DNA of 64,000 bases from positions 1 through 64,000 of the IMG/VR virus record IMGVR_UViG_3300027810_000010. The stretch is one strand, 5' to 3'. This document shows, in pieces, positions 22,616 to 31,584 of the stretch (positions are counted from its first letter, which is position 1; each line of letters starts with the position of its first letter). The position numbers and the translations under genes are program-made. The stretch is from a virus. The notes beneath the pieces are model-generated. The model was given only the letters and a program-made list of their open reading frames with translations, ran no database searches and had not been told where the DNA came from.

Positions 22616-23167
22616 TTAATCTATTTCCGATATAATATTGAATTTGTTATAATAAAAATTAAGGGTAAATGTTGTAAATTCTGCAACGTTACTTGACATA
22701 TTCAATTCTAATTCTGAAATAGCATTCATAATAGGCTTTTCAAATACAGCGCTCATTACATGTATTCCCTCTGAATCCATTACTTGTAACTTAAGGTCAT
22801 TTATGAAAGGTTCTTTAACACCCTTTGAATAATAATAAAGTAAAGTGTCTTGCATTATCCAATAATTAATATAACCGTCCAATAATTGTAAATCAATAGA
22901 AAATTGTCTCTCTATTGTATTTTGAATAGGGGATGATCCTCTGTGATATGTTATAGTTCCATCATTTGGAGATTGTTGAACAGGTTCAAAGTTAATACCG
23001 GGAATTGATATACCTTGTATAGAATAATTAACATAGTCTATTGGCTCGCTAACTAAATTACCTGGCATTCTATCAAGATATTTCCTGTATTTATTAGCAA
23101 CTTCTTCGGGTATAAAAGTCCTTGGAAATTTAAAATTAAATAAATTATTTCTACTATTTAATATCAT
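22616..23167 (-). CDS. tail protein with tail-tube-like fold
   Basis: 183 aa. N-terminal basic/aromatic segment, then PDY-like loop, and a beta-rich C-terminal half: NTIERQFSIDLQLLDGYINYWIM, LKLQVMDSEGIHVMSAVFEKPIMNAISELEL and AEFTTFTLNFYYNKFN. The ending resembles the tail-tube (gp19/gp54) fold, where two strands near the end pack as a ring-forming sheet, but the assignment is by shape only. One-base overlap (23167) with the following large structural gene. Confidence 0.45.
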   Translation of the reverse strand: MILNSRNNLFNFKFPRTFIPEEVANKYRKYLDRMPGNLVSEPIDYVNYSIQGISIPGINFEPVQQSPNDGTITYHRGSSPIQNTIERQFSIDLQLLDGYINYWIMQDTLLYYYSKGVKEPFINDLKLQVMDSEGIHVMSAVFEKPIMNAISELELNMSSNVAEFTTFTLNFYYNKFNIISEID

Positions 23168-25221
23168 TATACGATTGTTACTTTTCCGTGGTATAATAGA
23201 GATTGTGTTTCTCCATTCTTTATGTTTATATAAAACTTATTTAAAATACTCTTAGCACCTTGTTTGTCAAATCTAACAGCTGAATCTTTTGGTATTTTAA
23301 AGAATACTTCACCTTGTCCTAAATCTATATTAGGAAACGAAGGATCGTGTGAAATTCTCTGTTCCGTTTTACCGCTTTGTATGATTAATATAAGATCTTC
23401 GGCACTTACAAGTGAAACGGCCTTTGTTCCATTACTTCCATCTGGTTGTGCTATTGTAAATTTAACAAAGTTATCAGATACTGTAGATAGTTGAATTGTT
23501 GCCTTTCCTTCTGGTTTTAATTTTTTAGTAATAGTTCTTCCAGCTGTAAGGTCCATTCCGACCGATGAAACAGATGCAAGAATTCCATAAGTATCTATTG
23601 CTACTGGCACATATTTAGTTTCTCCTACAGTTGGTCTTATCGAATTTACAAATTGATTCAATTCTCTATTAACAGCAGTATTAGGTAATTTATTATAAAT
23701 GACAGTAGGATCTACATTTCTAAGATTAATCTTTTCCATTCTTGTTCCATACTTCTTAGTATTAGAAGATGCCGTAGTTGAAACTTTAATTATTTGTGTA
23801 TTATCAGTTTCATTATAAATTCTCATAGTATGTCTAATCAAAAAAGAACTGGCTATATTTGCATTAAATATAATAGGTCTGAATGGAATAGGCTCTTCAT
23901 AATTTGTAGTCTGTGTAAACGTCATTGAAGATGTATTCAAAAAGTCCAAACCGATTTGTTCACTCATCTCAATATCATGAAATATAATTATATCATCACT
24001 TGAAGTTTCGAGTCTATTATTTATATAATTTTCAAAGCCCTGTCTAGAACCGTCTTTAGTTCCAAACACGTGAAAATAATCCATATCTGCAACTTCTTCT
24101 ATATTAGCAGATATGTCTAAATATTCATCTTCTCTAGAAACAGTAACATCAAGAGTATCTTCGACGTTGATATATTGTTGATCGTTTAAATCTGTTAATT
24201 CATTAATTAATTTATAGCTAACTTCGTAATTTGAAGTGTTAGATGGTGCCTCATTTCCTGTTCCGAAAAATTCATCACTAAACTCCTTATTTTTAGTAGA
24301 ATCATCTAAGTAAATTAAAGAAGGAACTTTAATTTGAATATACTTAGAGTATGAAGTATCTCCTAACACAAATGAGTTTGGATTACTTATTTCAAAATTA
24401 GAATGATTCAGATATACTATAGACGTAAAGTAACTATAAACACCTGTTGCTTTCTTTACTTTTACCTGGAACAAGAAACCTTCTTTTCCTCTAGCTGCGA
24501 AAGAAAACCCAGTTCTAAGATGCAATCTTATAGTTTCATAGTGAACAGCATCTACTAAAGTGTCACTAACTACTGGAAGTGTATTGTCTCCGTTCCAATC
24601 TGAATTACTTAAATAGTCTAAGTTATTTTCTAATAAAGCCCATGTTCCTTTAAATTTAGAAGGGACTGCGTAATATCTACCAATTTCACCGGTTGCAGTT
24701 TTAATACTATTACCCGTTTCTTGTTCTGGTTCTGCAAATAATGGATTTGCTCTATTTCCTACGTTAATTTCTCCTACTTTAGATTTTACACCAGCTAGAT
24801 CTTCATAAGAATATTCATATTTTCCATTAATTCCAGGAGTATACACTAGGGTATTCCCTTGTAAATTAGTAGTAGCTCCGTTTATCGTAAAACCACTAGG
24901 ATTATCGATAGAAGAATCTGATAAATTAAATTTATAAGTTTTACCGTTCTTTAACACTAATTGTCTAGATGCAAAATCATTAATAAAAACATATCCACCA
25001 TCTATCCTTACTGTAAAATTAACAACATCTGCTCCTAATTCGTGAACTAGAAATTTAGACGTAGATTGATCTCCACTTACTGTGTTTAAAAATTTTAATT
25101 GACTTCCATTGTCATCATTTTCTATCCTTGCATCATCAACATAATTTATGTTCTGATCATGATACATGAATTCCAATAAGATGTCTTCATCCAGTCTTAA
25201 AAATTTTGATGATTGTGCCAT
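23167..25221 (-). CDS. large virion structural protein of the tail/baseplate
   Basis: 684 aa, not identified. Beta-rich throughout: several Ig-like stretches (TYKFNLSDSSIDNPSGFTI; DTLDVTVSREDEYLDIS) with an RGKEGF loop and a C-terminal half in which VDPTVIYNKLPNTAVNRELN precedes beta strands (KATIQLSTVSDNFVKF). N-terminus begins with FLRLDEDILLEFMYHD. Located among fibre and baseplate genes, overlapping the tail-tube-fold gene by one base. Could be part of baseplate periphery or a fibre base. Confidence 0.5.
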   Translation of the reverse strand: MAQSSKFLRLDEDILLEFMYHDQNINYVDDARIENDDNGSQLKFLNTVSGDQSTSKFLVHELGADVVNFTVRIDGGYVFINDFASRQLVLKNGKTYKFNLSDSSIDNPSGFTINGATTNLQGNTLVYTPGINGKYEYSYEDLAGVKSKVGEINVGNRANPLFAEPEQETGNSIKTATGEIGRYYAVPSKFKGTWALLENNLDYLSNSDWNGDNTLPVVSDTLVDAVHYETIRLHLRTGFSFAARGKEGFLFQVKVKKATGVYSYFTSIVYLNHSNFEISNPNSFVLGDTSYSKYIQIKVPSLIYLDDSTKNKEFSDEFFGTGNEAPSNTSNYEVSYKLINELTDLNDQQYINVEDTLDVTVSREDEYLDISANIEEVADMDYFHVFGTKDGSRQGFENYINNRLETSSDDIIIFHDIEMSEQIGLDFLNTSSMTFTQTTNYEEPIPFRPIIFNANIASSFLIRHTMRIYNETDNTQIIKVSTTASSNTKKYGTRMEKINLRNVDPTVIYNKLPNTAVNRELNQFVNSIRPTVGETKYVPVAIDTYGILASVSSVGMDLTAGRTITKKLKPEGKATIQLSTVSDNFVKFTIAQPDGSNGTKAVSLVSAEDLILIIQSGKTEQRISHDPSFPNIDLGQGEVFFKIPKDSAVRFDKQGAKSILNKFYINIKNGETQSLLYHGKVTIV

Positions 25222-25237
25222 TATCTTTTTATTAATT

Positions 25238-26032
25238 TTAGAATCTTAGCCATGATGGAGAATAATATACACCTAAACCTATCGAAGGTCCTGTACTTAT
25301 TACTTGATTATTGTTGAGGTTAATTCCATATCCGAAACCTACACCAACAGACCATCCTGCCTTTTTCTTTTGTTTTTTATTTAATCTAGTATTTATTAGA
25401 TTTATATTTTCTATATTAGATATATTAAGACCAGGATAACTTGTAGAAATCTTTATCTCATCATATCCTTTATTATCTTCGATCGCTGCCATTAAATTAA
25501 TAGTTTGTTGTAGTGTTATAGTAGGATTTCCATAACTATAAATACTATCGAATCTAGTAATCTTTAATTCTCCGAATAAAGTCCTAGTGTTTCCGTTTCC
25601 AAAATCGTCAGACCTGTTGAATGCTAATATACTGTTATTACTATCTATCTCTGTTAGATTAGAGCTTGCAATAATGCTATCTTTAATGTTTACGTTTACA
25701 GCTAATAGAGTGTTTACCTTGTTCAGATCTTTATTTAAGTTTAAAGAAGTTTTGTATTTATCTAAAAGATCTGATTGTTCCTGTTTTAAATCTGATAAAT
25801 CAAATTTATAACTTCTTATTTCAGAAATTAAATTACCGTTATCTGCTATTAGAGTCTTTATAGAATCTTTAGAAGCTAGGTAATTGTTAAAATTTCTGTT
25901 AGAATCTTCCTTAGCTAATTCAACTTCTCTCTTTAAACTCTGATTAGAATTACACTGTTGCATTAGCGCAAATATCATCACAGCTATTAAGCCATAAATT
26001 ATAGTGTTCTTATATTTGTTAATTATATTCAT
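25238..26032 (-). CDS. membrane-anchored coiled-coil protein, spanin-like candidate
   Basis: 264 aa. One N-terminal transmembrane helix (about 9-26, IIYGLIAVMIFALMQQC), then a long coiled coil to about 110 (SLKREVELAKEDS; SDLKQEQSDLLDKYK), and a C-terminal beta segment GWSVGVGFGYGINLNNNQ followed by SIGLGVYYSPSW, which resembles an outer-membrane beta-hairpin or barrel edge. An anchor plus coil plus outer-membrane-like end is the outline of a spanin that bridges inner and outer membranes in lysis, as in flavobacterial phages where Rz-type genes are divergent. Alternative: a tail chaperone or host-surface factor. It lies between structural genes. Confidence 0.45.
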   Translation of the reverse strand: MNIINKYKNTIIYGLIAVMIFALMQQCNSNQSLKREVELAKEDSNRNFNNYLASKDSIKTLIADNGNLISEIRSYKFDLSDLKQEQSDLLDKYKTSLNLNKDLNKVNTLLAVNVNIKDSIIASSNLTEIDSNNSILAFNRSDDFGNGNTRTLFGELKITRFDSIYSYGNPTITLQQTINLMAAIEDNKGYDEIKISTSYPGLNISNIENINLINTRLNKKQKKKAGWSVGVGFGYGINLNNNQVISTGPSIGLGVYYSPSWLRF

Positions 26033-26067
26033 ATTTAAAGTTATTTACGCCACATGGCACTATTAAT

Positions 26068-28521
26068 TTACGTTACTACTATTTCTACAGTAAACGTTTC
26101 AACGATAACACCATTAATTCTTATAAACATATCATACTGTGTATCATCACCGGAATAATTTCCGAAGAAATATACATGAAAAGTCTGAGCTGTTCCGCCA
26201 TTTCCACTAGACCTACTGAATGATACACCATGATTGGCCGGCAGATTTGAGCTATCTAAGGTCCATGCACCTGATGCTGTTATCGATCCAAGCTGTGATG
26301 CGGGAGTCCCTTCATCAAAGTTAACAGATGTTGTACTAGCATTGTTACTATTATTGCCGGATGCAAATGTTATTGTCGCGGTGCCTGTTGGGATCAAGAA
26401 CAGCTCATCCTGATTTTGAAAAACACGGATCCAATCTACATGAGCTCCGTTCTCGTCTTTTAATTTTAACCATAGATTTCTAGCCGGCAAGCTTGTATTG
26501 TTTCTCACCAGCCATGTGGAAGGTGTAATTCGGTAATAACCTGTACCGTTAATAGTGTTGATTGCCGAAGAAGTACTACCAATCCAATATACTGAACTTG
26601 GTAATGCGTCTGGTGCAGTGTCATCACCATCATACGTTTCAATAGTATATTGCGCTATATTAGCGGAGGTAGAGGACCACGTAATGTCGACGTTATCATT
26701 GCTATTCACAGGTGGAACTAATTGAGAAGTGTTATCCCATCCATGATTTACTGCAGGTATAAGTACAATATTACTTGCAATTTGACCAGGAACTGTGATT
26801 TGAAAATCAGCAGTGGCTCCCAGGTTGGTAGTTACTGAAAATGTATATACTTTAGCGGAACTATTTTGTCCGTATGCTAGAGCTTGATTAGATGGAAAAC
26901 TTGGCCTAAAATCACTCAAGTGTCTAGGAAAAGAACCACCACCAACGATGCTTGAGCTTGAAAAGTAAGTACTAATATCGCCGGCAATAGAAGTACTGGG
27001 TGCACTTCCTCCGTTAAGTGTTATATTGACATCTGTCACATAATGATCTGCATAATTGCCTATGGCGTCAGGGTTTAAGCTTACCTGTATTTTATCTGCA
27101 GTTCCCGCTGTATAGTCAGGAAAAGTATACGATGAAGCGGGAGCTGCTTCAGACGAACCCGATGAATCAATGTATACTAGCTGTGCCGTCGCTGCAGGTA
27201 CATTAAATGTTAAATCACTTAATCCTAAATATATCAATTGAGGAGTTCTTACTATTCTATATTCTGGAGAATATGCAGTATTAGTAGGATCAGTGTTGGT
27301 TGCACTTGAAAGTGGATATATTGTATCTGAACTCGTATCGATAAACATCGTATGAGTATTTGCCGAAGGGTTAAACACATTAACCTGTCCACCTCCTAGT
27401 ATATTCTCGACTCCATCTGAACTTATATTAGATGAAGTAGATCCATTTGAATTTACCGTAAATTGAAAAGAATTTAAATTAGGAACAGTATAAGATGCTG
27501 TTCCGTTTTGCCATGTTCTCCCGTTACATAAATACCATCCTTCGTAAGCCGTACCTACTACACCTCTTCCGATTTCAATATCTAATTCCCAAGGATCAGT
27601 TGTAGTTAAACTACTAAAATCCTGAATTTTTATAAAATTGTTAGAGTCATAAAATATTTCTTCTAACATAGATGTTATTGTACCTATTGGAACACCTGCT
27701 CCAATGTCAGTAGGATCCATCCATCCCACAGTTCCTGCTGAATCTAAAGCTACTGCTATCCTACCAACTGCCGGATTATTAATACCGGACGGGTCGATTG
27801 TACTTATTTTAAATACAGGAGAGTTAAATGTTGCATCTGCGTCGGCTGTAAAAGATCCTGTAAAGAAAGTACCTGCTGATGTAATCTTTACCTTTTGTGA
27901 ATTTGCTGCATCTACTATTCCAAACTCATCGGCCTGAAATACAAATCTATTGTTTGGATTTGTGGCTTGTTGGTTAAATCCTATGTAAAACTTACTTTCA
28001 CCAGGGGTGCTAAGATCTAAATTGAAATCAACAAAATTTTCAGCATCTTTTTCAGTTATTAATCTAATGTTAGACTCTAATAGACTAGAATTTTTGTTAA
28101 TAACTAGAGAAGATTTATAAAAGGATGGATTGTTAATACCTGGGTTGGCGTATTCGTCATCTGAATTAGATAAACCTAATATAACAATAGGTGGATGTAC
28201 CTGTGCGACACCTTGAGAAGTATTATGTACTGGCGAAATATTAAGAATCTTTAATTGCCCTATTTGAAACGATGCAGCTGTTCGCCATTTACTTTCCGTT
28301 AAGTCAGCAACTGGGCCTTGATTACCCTGATATCCCTGTGGACCGTCAATCCCTTGATTCCCTGTTAAACCGGAAGCACCGGTATCTCCAATAAGTCCAG
28401 GAGTTCCCATAGGACCTCCTCCATTCGCGATTAACTGATCAAAATTATAATTTATTTTGTCTAGTCTCTCGGCTGAAGTATCAGATTGTAATATCTGTTT
28501 TAGATTAATAGGTATTGCCAT
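26068..28521 (-). CDS. collagen-like tail fibre with collar-type domain
   Basis: 817 aa. After a short N-terminal segment with LDKINYNFDQLIANGG, a Gly-X-Y stretch runs about residues 35-70 (GPMGTPGLIGDTGASG). It then has a beta-rich body, the collar-like motif GWYLCNGRTWQNG near 335 with Y-x-V-P-N-L-N after it, and a C-terminal region of Ser/Thr/Asn-rich beta strands. Paralogous to the 1005-aa protein immediately upstream (same N-terminus DKINYNF, collagen repeat and YLCN motif). Likely a trimeric fibre that recognises the host surface; specificity lies in the C-terminal half. Preceded by a GAATATATA motif. Confidence 0.72.
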   Translation of the reverse strand: MAIPINLKQILQSDTSAERLDKINYNFDQLIANGGGPMGTPGLIGDTGASGLTGNQGIDGPQGYQGNQGPVADLTESKWRTAASFQIGQLKILNISPVHNTSQGVAQVHPPIVILGLSNSDDEYANPGINNPSFYKSSLVINKNSSLLESNIRLITEKDAENFVDFNLDLSTPGESKFYIGFNQQATNPNNRFVFQADEFGIVDAANSQKVKITSAGTFFTGSFTADADATFNSPVFKISTIDPSGINNPAVGRIAVALDSAGTVGWMDPTDIGAGVPIGTITSMLEEIFYDSNNFIKIQDFSSLTTTDPWELDIEIGRGVVGTAYEGWYLCNGRTWQNGTASYTVPNLNSFQFTVNSNGSTSSNISSDGVENILGGGQVNVFNPSANTHTMFIDTSSDTIYPLSSATNTDPTNTAYSPEYRIVRTPQLIYLGLSDLTFNVPAATAQLVYIDSSGSSEAAPASSYTFPDYTAGTADKIQVSLNPDAIGNYADHYVTDVNITLNGGSAPSTSIAGDISTYFSSSSIVGGGSFPRHLSDFRPSFPSNQALAYGQNSSAKVYTFSVTTNLGATADFQITVPGQIASNIVLIPAVNHGWDNTSQLVPPVNSNDNVDITWSSTSANIAQYTIETYDGDDTAPDALPSSVYWIGSTSSAINTINGTGYYRITPSTWLVRNNTSLPARNLWLKLKDENGAHVDWIRVFQNQDELFLIPTGTATITFASGNNSNNASTTSVNFDEGTPASQLGSITASGAWTLDSSNLPANHGVSFSRSSGNGGTAQTFHVYFFGNYSGDDTQYDMFIRINGVIVETFTVEIVVT

Positions 28522-28543
28522 TGTTAGAGTATTTCTATTTGTT

Positions 28544-28551
28544 TATATATT
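28544..28551 (-). promoter_or_regulatory. candidate late promoter element (variant GAATATATA)
   Basis: Minus-strand TTGAATATATAAACAAATAG, 22 nt upstream of the 817-aa fibre gene. Confidence 0.35.
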
Positions 28552-28564
28552 CAATTTATATTTG

Positions 28565-31500
28565 TTAAGTTGTAGGAATAAAATGCACTTTATAGAGGGG
28601 ATAAAAATAAGAATTATTACACGCAGTAAAATTACTGACGTCCTGCCATTCTGCATACACATCATACATAAAACCTCCTACGCTGACAGTATGTCCCAAT
28701 TCCCATAATACATTTGATCCTATTGCAGTTATCGTAACATTGTTGTTTGATGAATTAGTGTATGTGACAGAATTAGTATCATCGTTTCCGGCAGGATTAA
28801 TATTTATTGTACACCCGCTTCCGAAAGTGAAGGTAGGATTATGTCGTTTAATATCTACATCTGCAATAGTAGACCACGATACGTTTGGTATTGCATATAT
28901 AGTTGTATACCTCCTACCACCAAACCAGCTATGGTTAGCTCCTCTTACGTTATCTCCAATTTCAACATATCCTGAGCCTACTGGTTCACTATACATAGTT
29001 GAAAACTGGGAAGCTGATTGGGAAAAATAAGGTCCAACTGTAACCGGACATGAATTTAATTGATTTCCTAATATTTTTGAATTTGATGTAATTTGATCAT
29101 ATTTTCCAACATCTAATCCTCCTGTTGCTGCTATAATAGGGTTATCATTAAATGTTGATATATCTCTAATCTTTTCAAGAGCATATGCACCTAAGGCAGT
29201 TCCTGTATTATATGAATTTGTAAATGTACCAAAGGTCTTATATGCGTAAATAGTTGCATCCATTTGTTGTGAGTCTAGTCCTTGGAATCTGGTAGAAATT
29301 GTATGATTGACTGCATTTCCCGAAGAACCGTCTGTTATATCTTGACCGTTATTTGAAAAGAAAAGAACACGCTTTGCATTAGTTCCACATGCATTAGAAA
29401 TGGCATTAGTTCCTTCCTCAATAGACCATGTAGCATAGTTGACTAATATTTCGTCAGAATATATTGCCGTTCCTTCGAAGGCTGTTCCATTCCAATATTT
29501 ACGTGCTGTATTTTCAAAAATACCAGTATTTGTGCCAAGCGGTCTAAGTATTCTGTACCATCCTGCATCAGGCTGAACGATATTACCACTACTATCAATT
29601 GACCATATAGTTTGAGTTTGCTGTGCATATGAATATTCATGTGCACTTCTAGATGTAATTATCTGTGGAGATGATACATAAAGCTGCTTATATTTTTGAG
29701 TGAAGGAATCCATTATATATTGGAAAATTTGACCGGTTCCCACTGTATTTACACCATGTACCTGTGTGTCATAATTAAACCACGCTTGTTCGGATGGAAT
29801 ACATATATCTGTTCCTCCAACAAACCCAGTTCCTTTTAAATAATATCTAGTAATGTTAGTGCCATCCTCTGAAAAGAAGCCTGTCTCTACTTCGTCTCCA
29901 TTTTGATATACCCTAACACCAGTCCCTGAGAAGTTAAGATCGTCATACCAGAATACTCCAAAGGCATTTGTTGTTGCAAAGGAAGGGCCTGTCCAAGAAT
30001 ATGTTTCAGTATCATTTGAACATATGTACGATGCGGCTGGATCTGTAAAGTCAGGTAGTGCGTTGACGCCTGTTGTCTGTTGCTCGTATCTTAAAGAAAT
30101 AGAATTTAGTATTCCATTGCTATTTATATTAGACCATGTTAAATCAAAATCACCCAAATACACAATATATACCTGCTCTCCGAATACTTCATTCTCAACA
30201 GCAGCATAACTACTATTATACGTTCCAATAAAAACCGGTTTTTCTTGTGCATCCATAGTGGATGTCATACTACCTGAATTTAATTCAATTGCATTAACAG
30301 TCCCTGCATGTAATATTTTTGTAGTGTTACCTGACGCGATATTAAGAACGGATGGGTAGTTGCTAAATAAAGGAATTCCTGTAGTTGATACGTTGAATGA
30401 CCATTCAAATGAGTTTAAATCAGGTGTATTATATATTTTAGCTCCCTGATCTGACCACTGTCTACTATTACATAAATACCATCCAGGATAATTTCCTGAT
30501 ATTTTACCCGCTCCGAAATTACTATGGAATTTAGTGGCAGTAATTCCATCTATCGAAGTAACGGAAGAAGTTATATTAAAATTGTCTTCTGTGAAGAAAG
30601 TAGAAGGTATTCTAATAATAGAACCCAGGGGATATGTCGAAACTAAACTATTGATATGTGCCCATTCCACTTTACCCGATCCATCTGATTGTTTTAATAC
30701 ATTTCTAAATAGAGTGCCCGGTACGCTGTACTTGATTTTACCTACATAGAATTGTGAGACTCCTCCTGTTGAATCTACTGTAATAGGGTTGTTAAATTCG
30801 CTGTCAGATCCTAGATAATCCATTGCACCTGGGTTACCTCCAGTTGCGTCGAATTCTATACTGTCTCCTCTGAATATTATCTTTTCATCTTCGGTCGTAG
30901 AAGGTGTTCCGCTTGATATTAATTTACTAGAAAAAATTAAAGAATTAAGGGGCGTACTTCCTGATCCATCGTGGTTTAACCTTATATTAAAAGATCTTGT
31001 ATGTTGACCGTCTTCTATGAATTCAATAGCTCCTAGCGGAGAATAAATCGGTGCATTCATGTTATTGGCCGGATCTACACGTCTAGTATGTGCCTCGGTA
31101 ATTAAATTCAATACTCCCGATTTCCTATAAGTTCCAATTACTCCTGAATCCCAATTAGGTATTAAAGAACCTGTAATAATGTCAAACTTAAATTCTTCTT
31201 CATCATAAAAATTACTTAAATAATAAGAAGAAGGGATATCCCTATGGGCAGAATTACCAATAATTGGAGCTACTATTCCGTTAAACTCGGTAGTAGGCCA
31301 AAGGTATGAATAACCTTCATTTTCTGCATAGTTCCATTGTGTTCCCTCTAGAGGACCTGCAATTCCCTGAAATCCTTGAGCTCCGATTGCTCCTTCTGGT
31401 CCTTGATTTCCTTTAATTCCATCCTGTCCATCCTGTCCATGTAAACCATCCGGACCTGACGGTCCGCCATTAGCGAATTGGCTAAAATTATAATTAATCT

Positions 31501-31582
31501 TGTCTATTTTATCAGTAGACCACCAAGATACGCTGTTAGGATCTAGATCACTTTTAAAAAGTTCTTTAATGTTTATTTTCAT
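28565..31582 (-). CDS. collagen-like tail fibre with collar-type domain, longer paralogue
   Basis: 1005 aa. N-terminus has IDKINYNFSQFANGG followed by a Gly-X-Y run at about 39-76 (GPSGPDGLHGQDGQ). A beta-rich body leads to GWYLCNSRQWSD near 370 and D-L-N-S-F. The C-terminal half is long and Asn/Ser/Tyr-rich with YLKGTGFVGGTDICIP and VNHTISTRFQGL, probably the receptor-binding part. Paralogous to the next gene, so the pair looks like a duplication that diverged to recognise different receptors or strains. Three nt separate its start from the giant protein before it. Confidence 0.72.
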   Translation of the reverse strand: MKINIKELFKSDLDPNSVSWWSTDKIDKINYNFSQFANGGPSGPDGLHGQDGQDGIKGNQGPEGAIGAQGFQGIAGPLEGTQWNYAENEGYSYLWPTTEFNGIVAPIIGNSAHRDIPSSYYLSNFYDEEEFKFDIITGSLIPNWDSGVIGTYRKSGVLNLITEAHTRRVDPANNMNAPIYSPLGAIEFIEDGQHTRSFNIRLNHDGSGSTPLNSLIFSSKLISSGTPSTTEDEKIIFRGDSIEFDATGGNPGAMDYLGSDSEFNNPITVDSTGGVSQFYVGKIKYSVPGTLFRNVLKQSDGSGKVEWAHINSLVSTYPLGSIIRIPSTFFTEDNFNITSSVTSIDGITATKFHSNFGAGKISGNYPGWYLCNSRQWSDQGAKIYNTPDLNSFEWSFNVSTTGIPLFSNYPSVLNIASGNTTKILHAGTVNAIELNSGSMTSTMDAQEKPVFIGTYNSSYAAVENEVFGEQVYIVYLGDFDLTWSNINSNGILNSISLRYEQQTTGVNALPDFTDPAASYICSNDTETYSWTGPSFATTNAFGVFWYDDLNFSGTGVRVYQNGDEVETGFFSEDGTNITRYYLKGTGFVGGTDICIPSEQAWFNYDTQVHGVNTVGTGQIFQYIMDSFTQKYKQLYVSSPQIITSRSAHEYSYAQQTQTIWSIDSSGNIVQPDAGWYRILRPLGTNTGIFENTARKYWNGTAFEGTAIYSDEILVNYATWSIEEGTNAISNACGTNAKRVLFFSNNGQDITDGSSGNAVNHTISTRFQGLDSQQMDATIYAYKTFGTFTNSYNTGTALGAYALEKIRDISTFNDNPIIAATGGLDVGKYDQITSNSKILGNQLNSCPVTVGPYFSQSASQFSTMYSEPVGSGYVEIGDNVRGANHSWFGGRRYTTIYAIPNVSWSTIADVDIKRHNPTFTFGSGCTININPAGNDDTNSVTYTNSSNNNVTITAIGSNVLWELGHTVSVGGFMYDVYAEWQDVSNFTACNNSYFYPLYKVHFIPTT

Positions 31583-31584
31583 TT

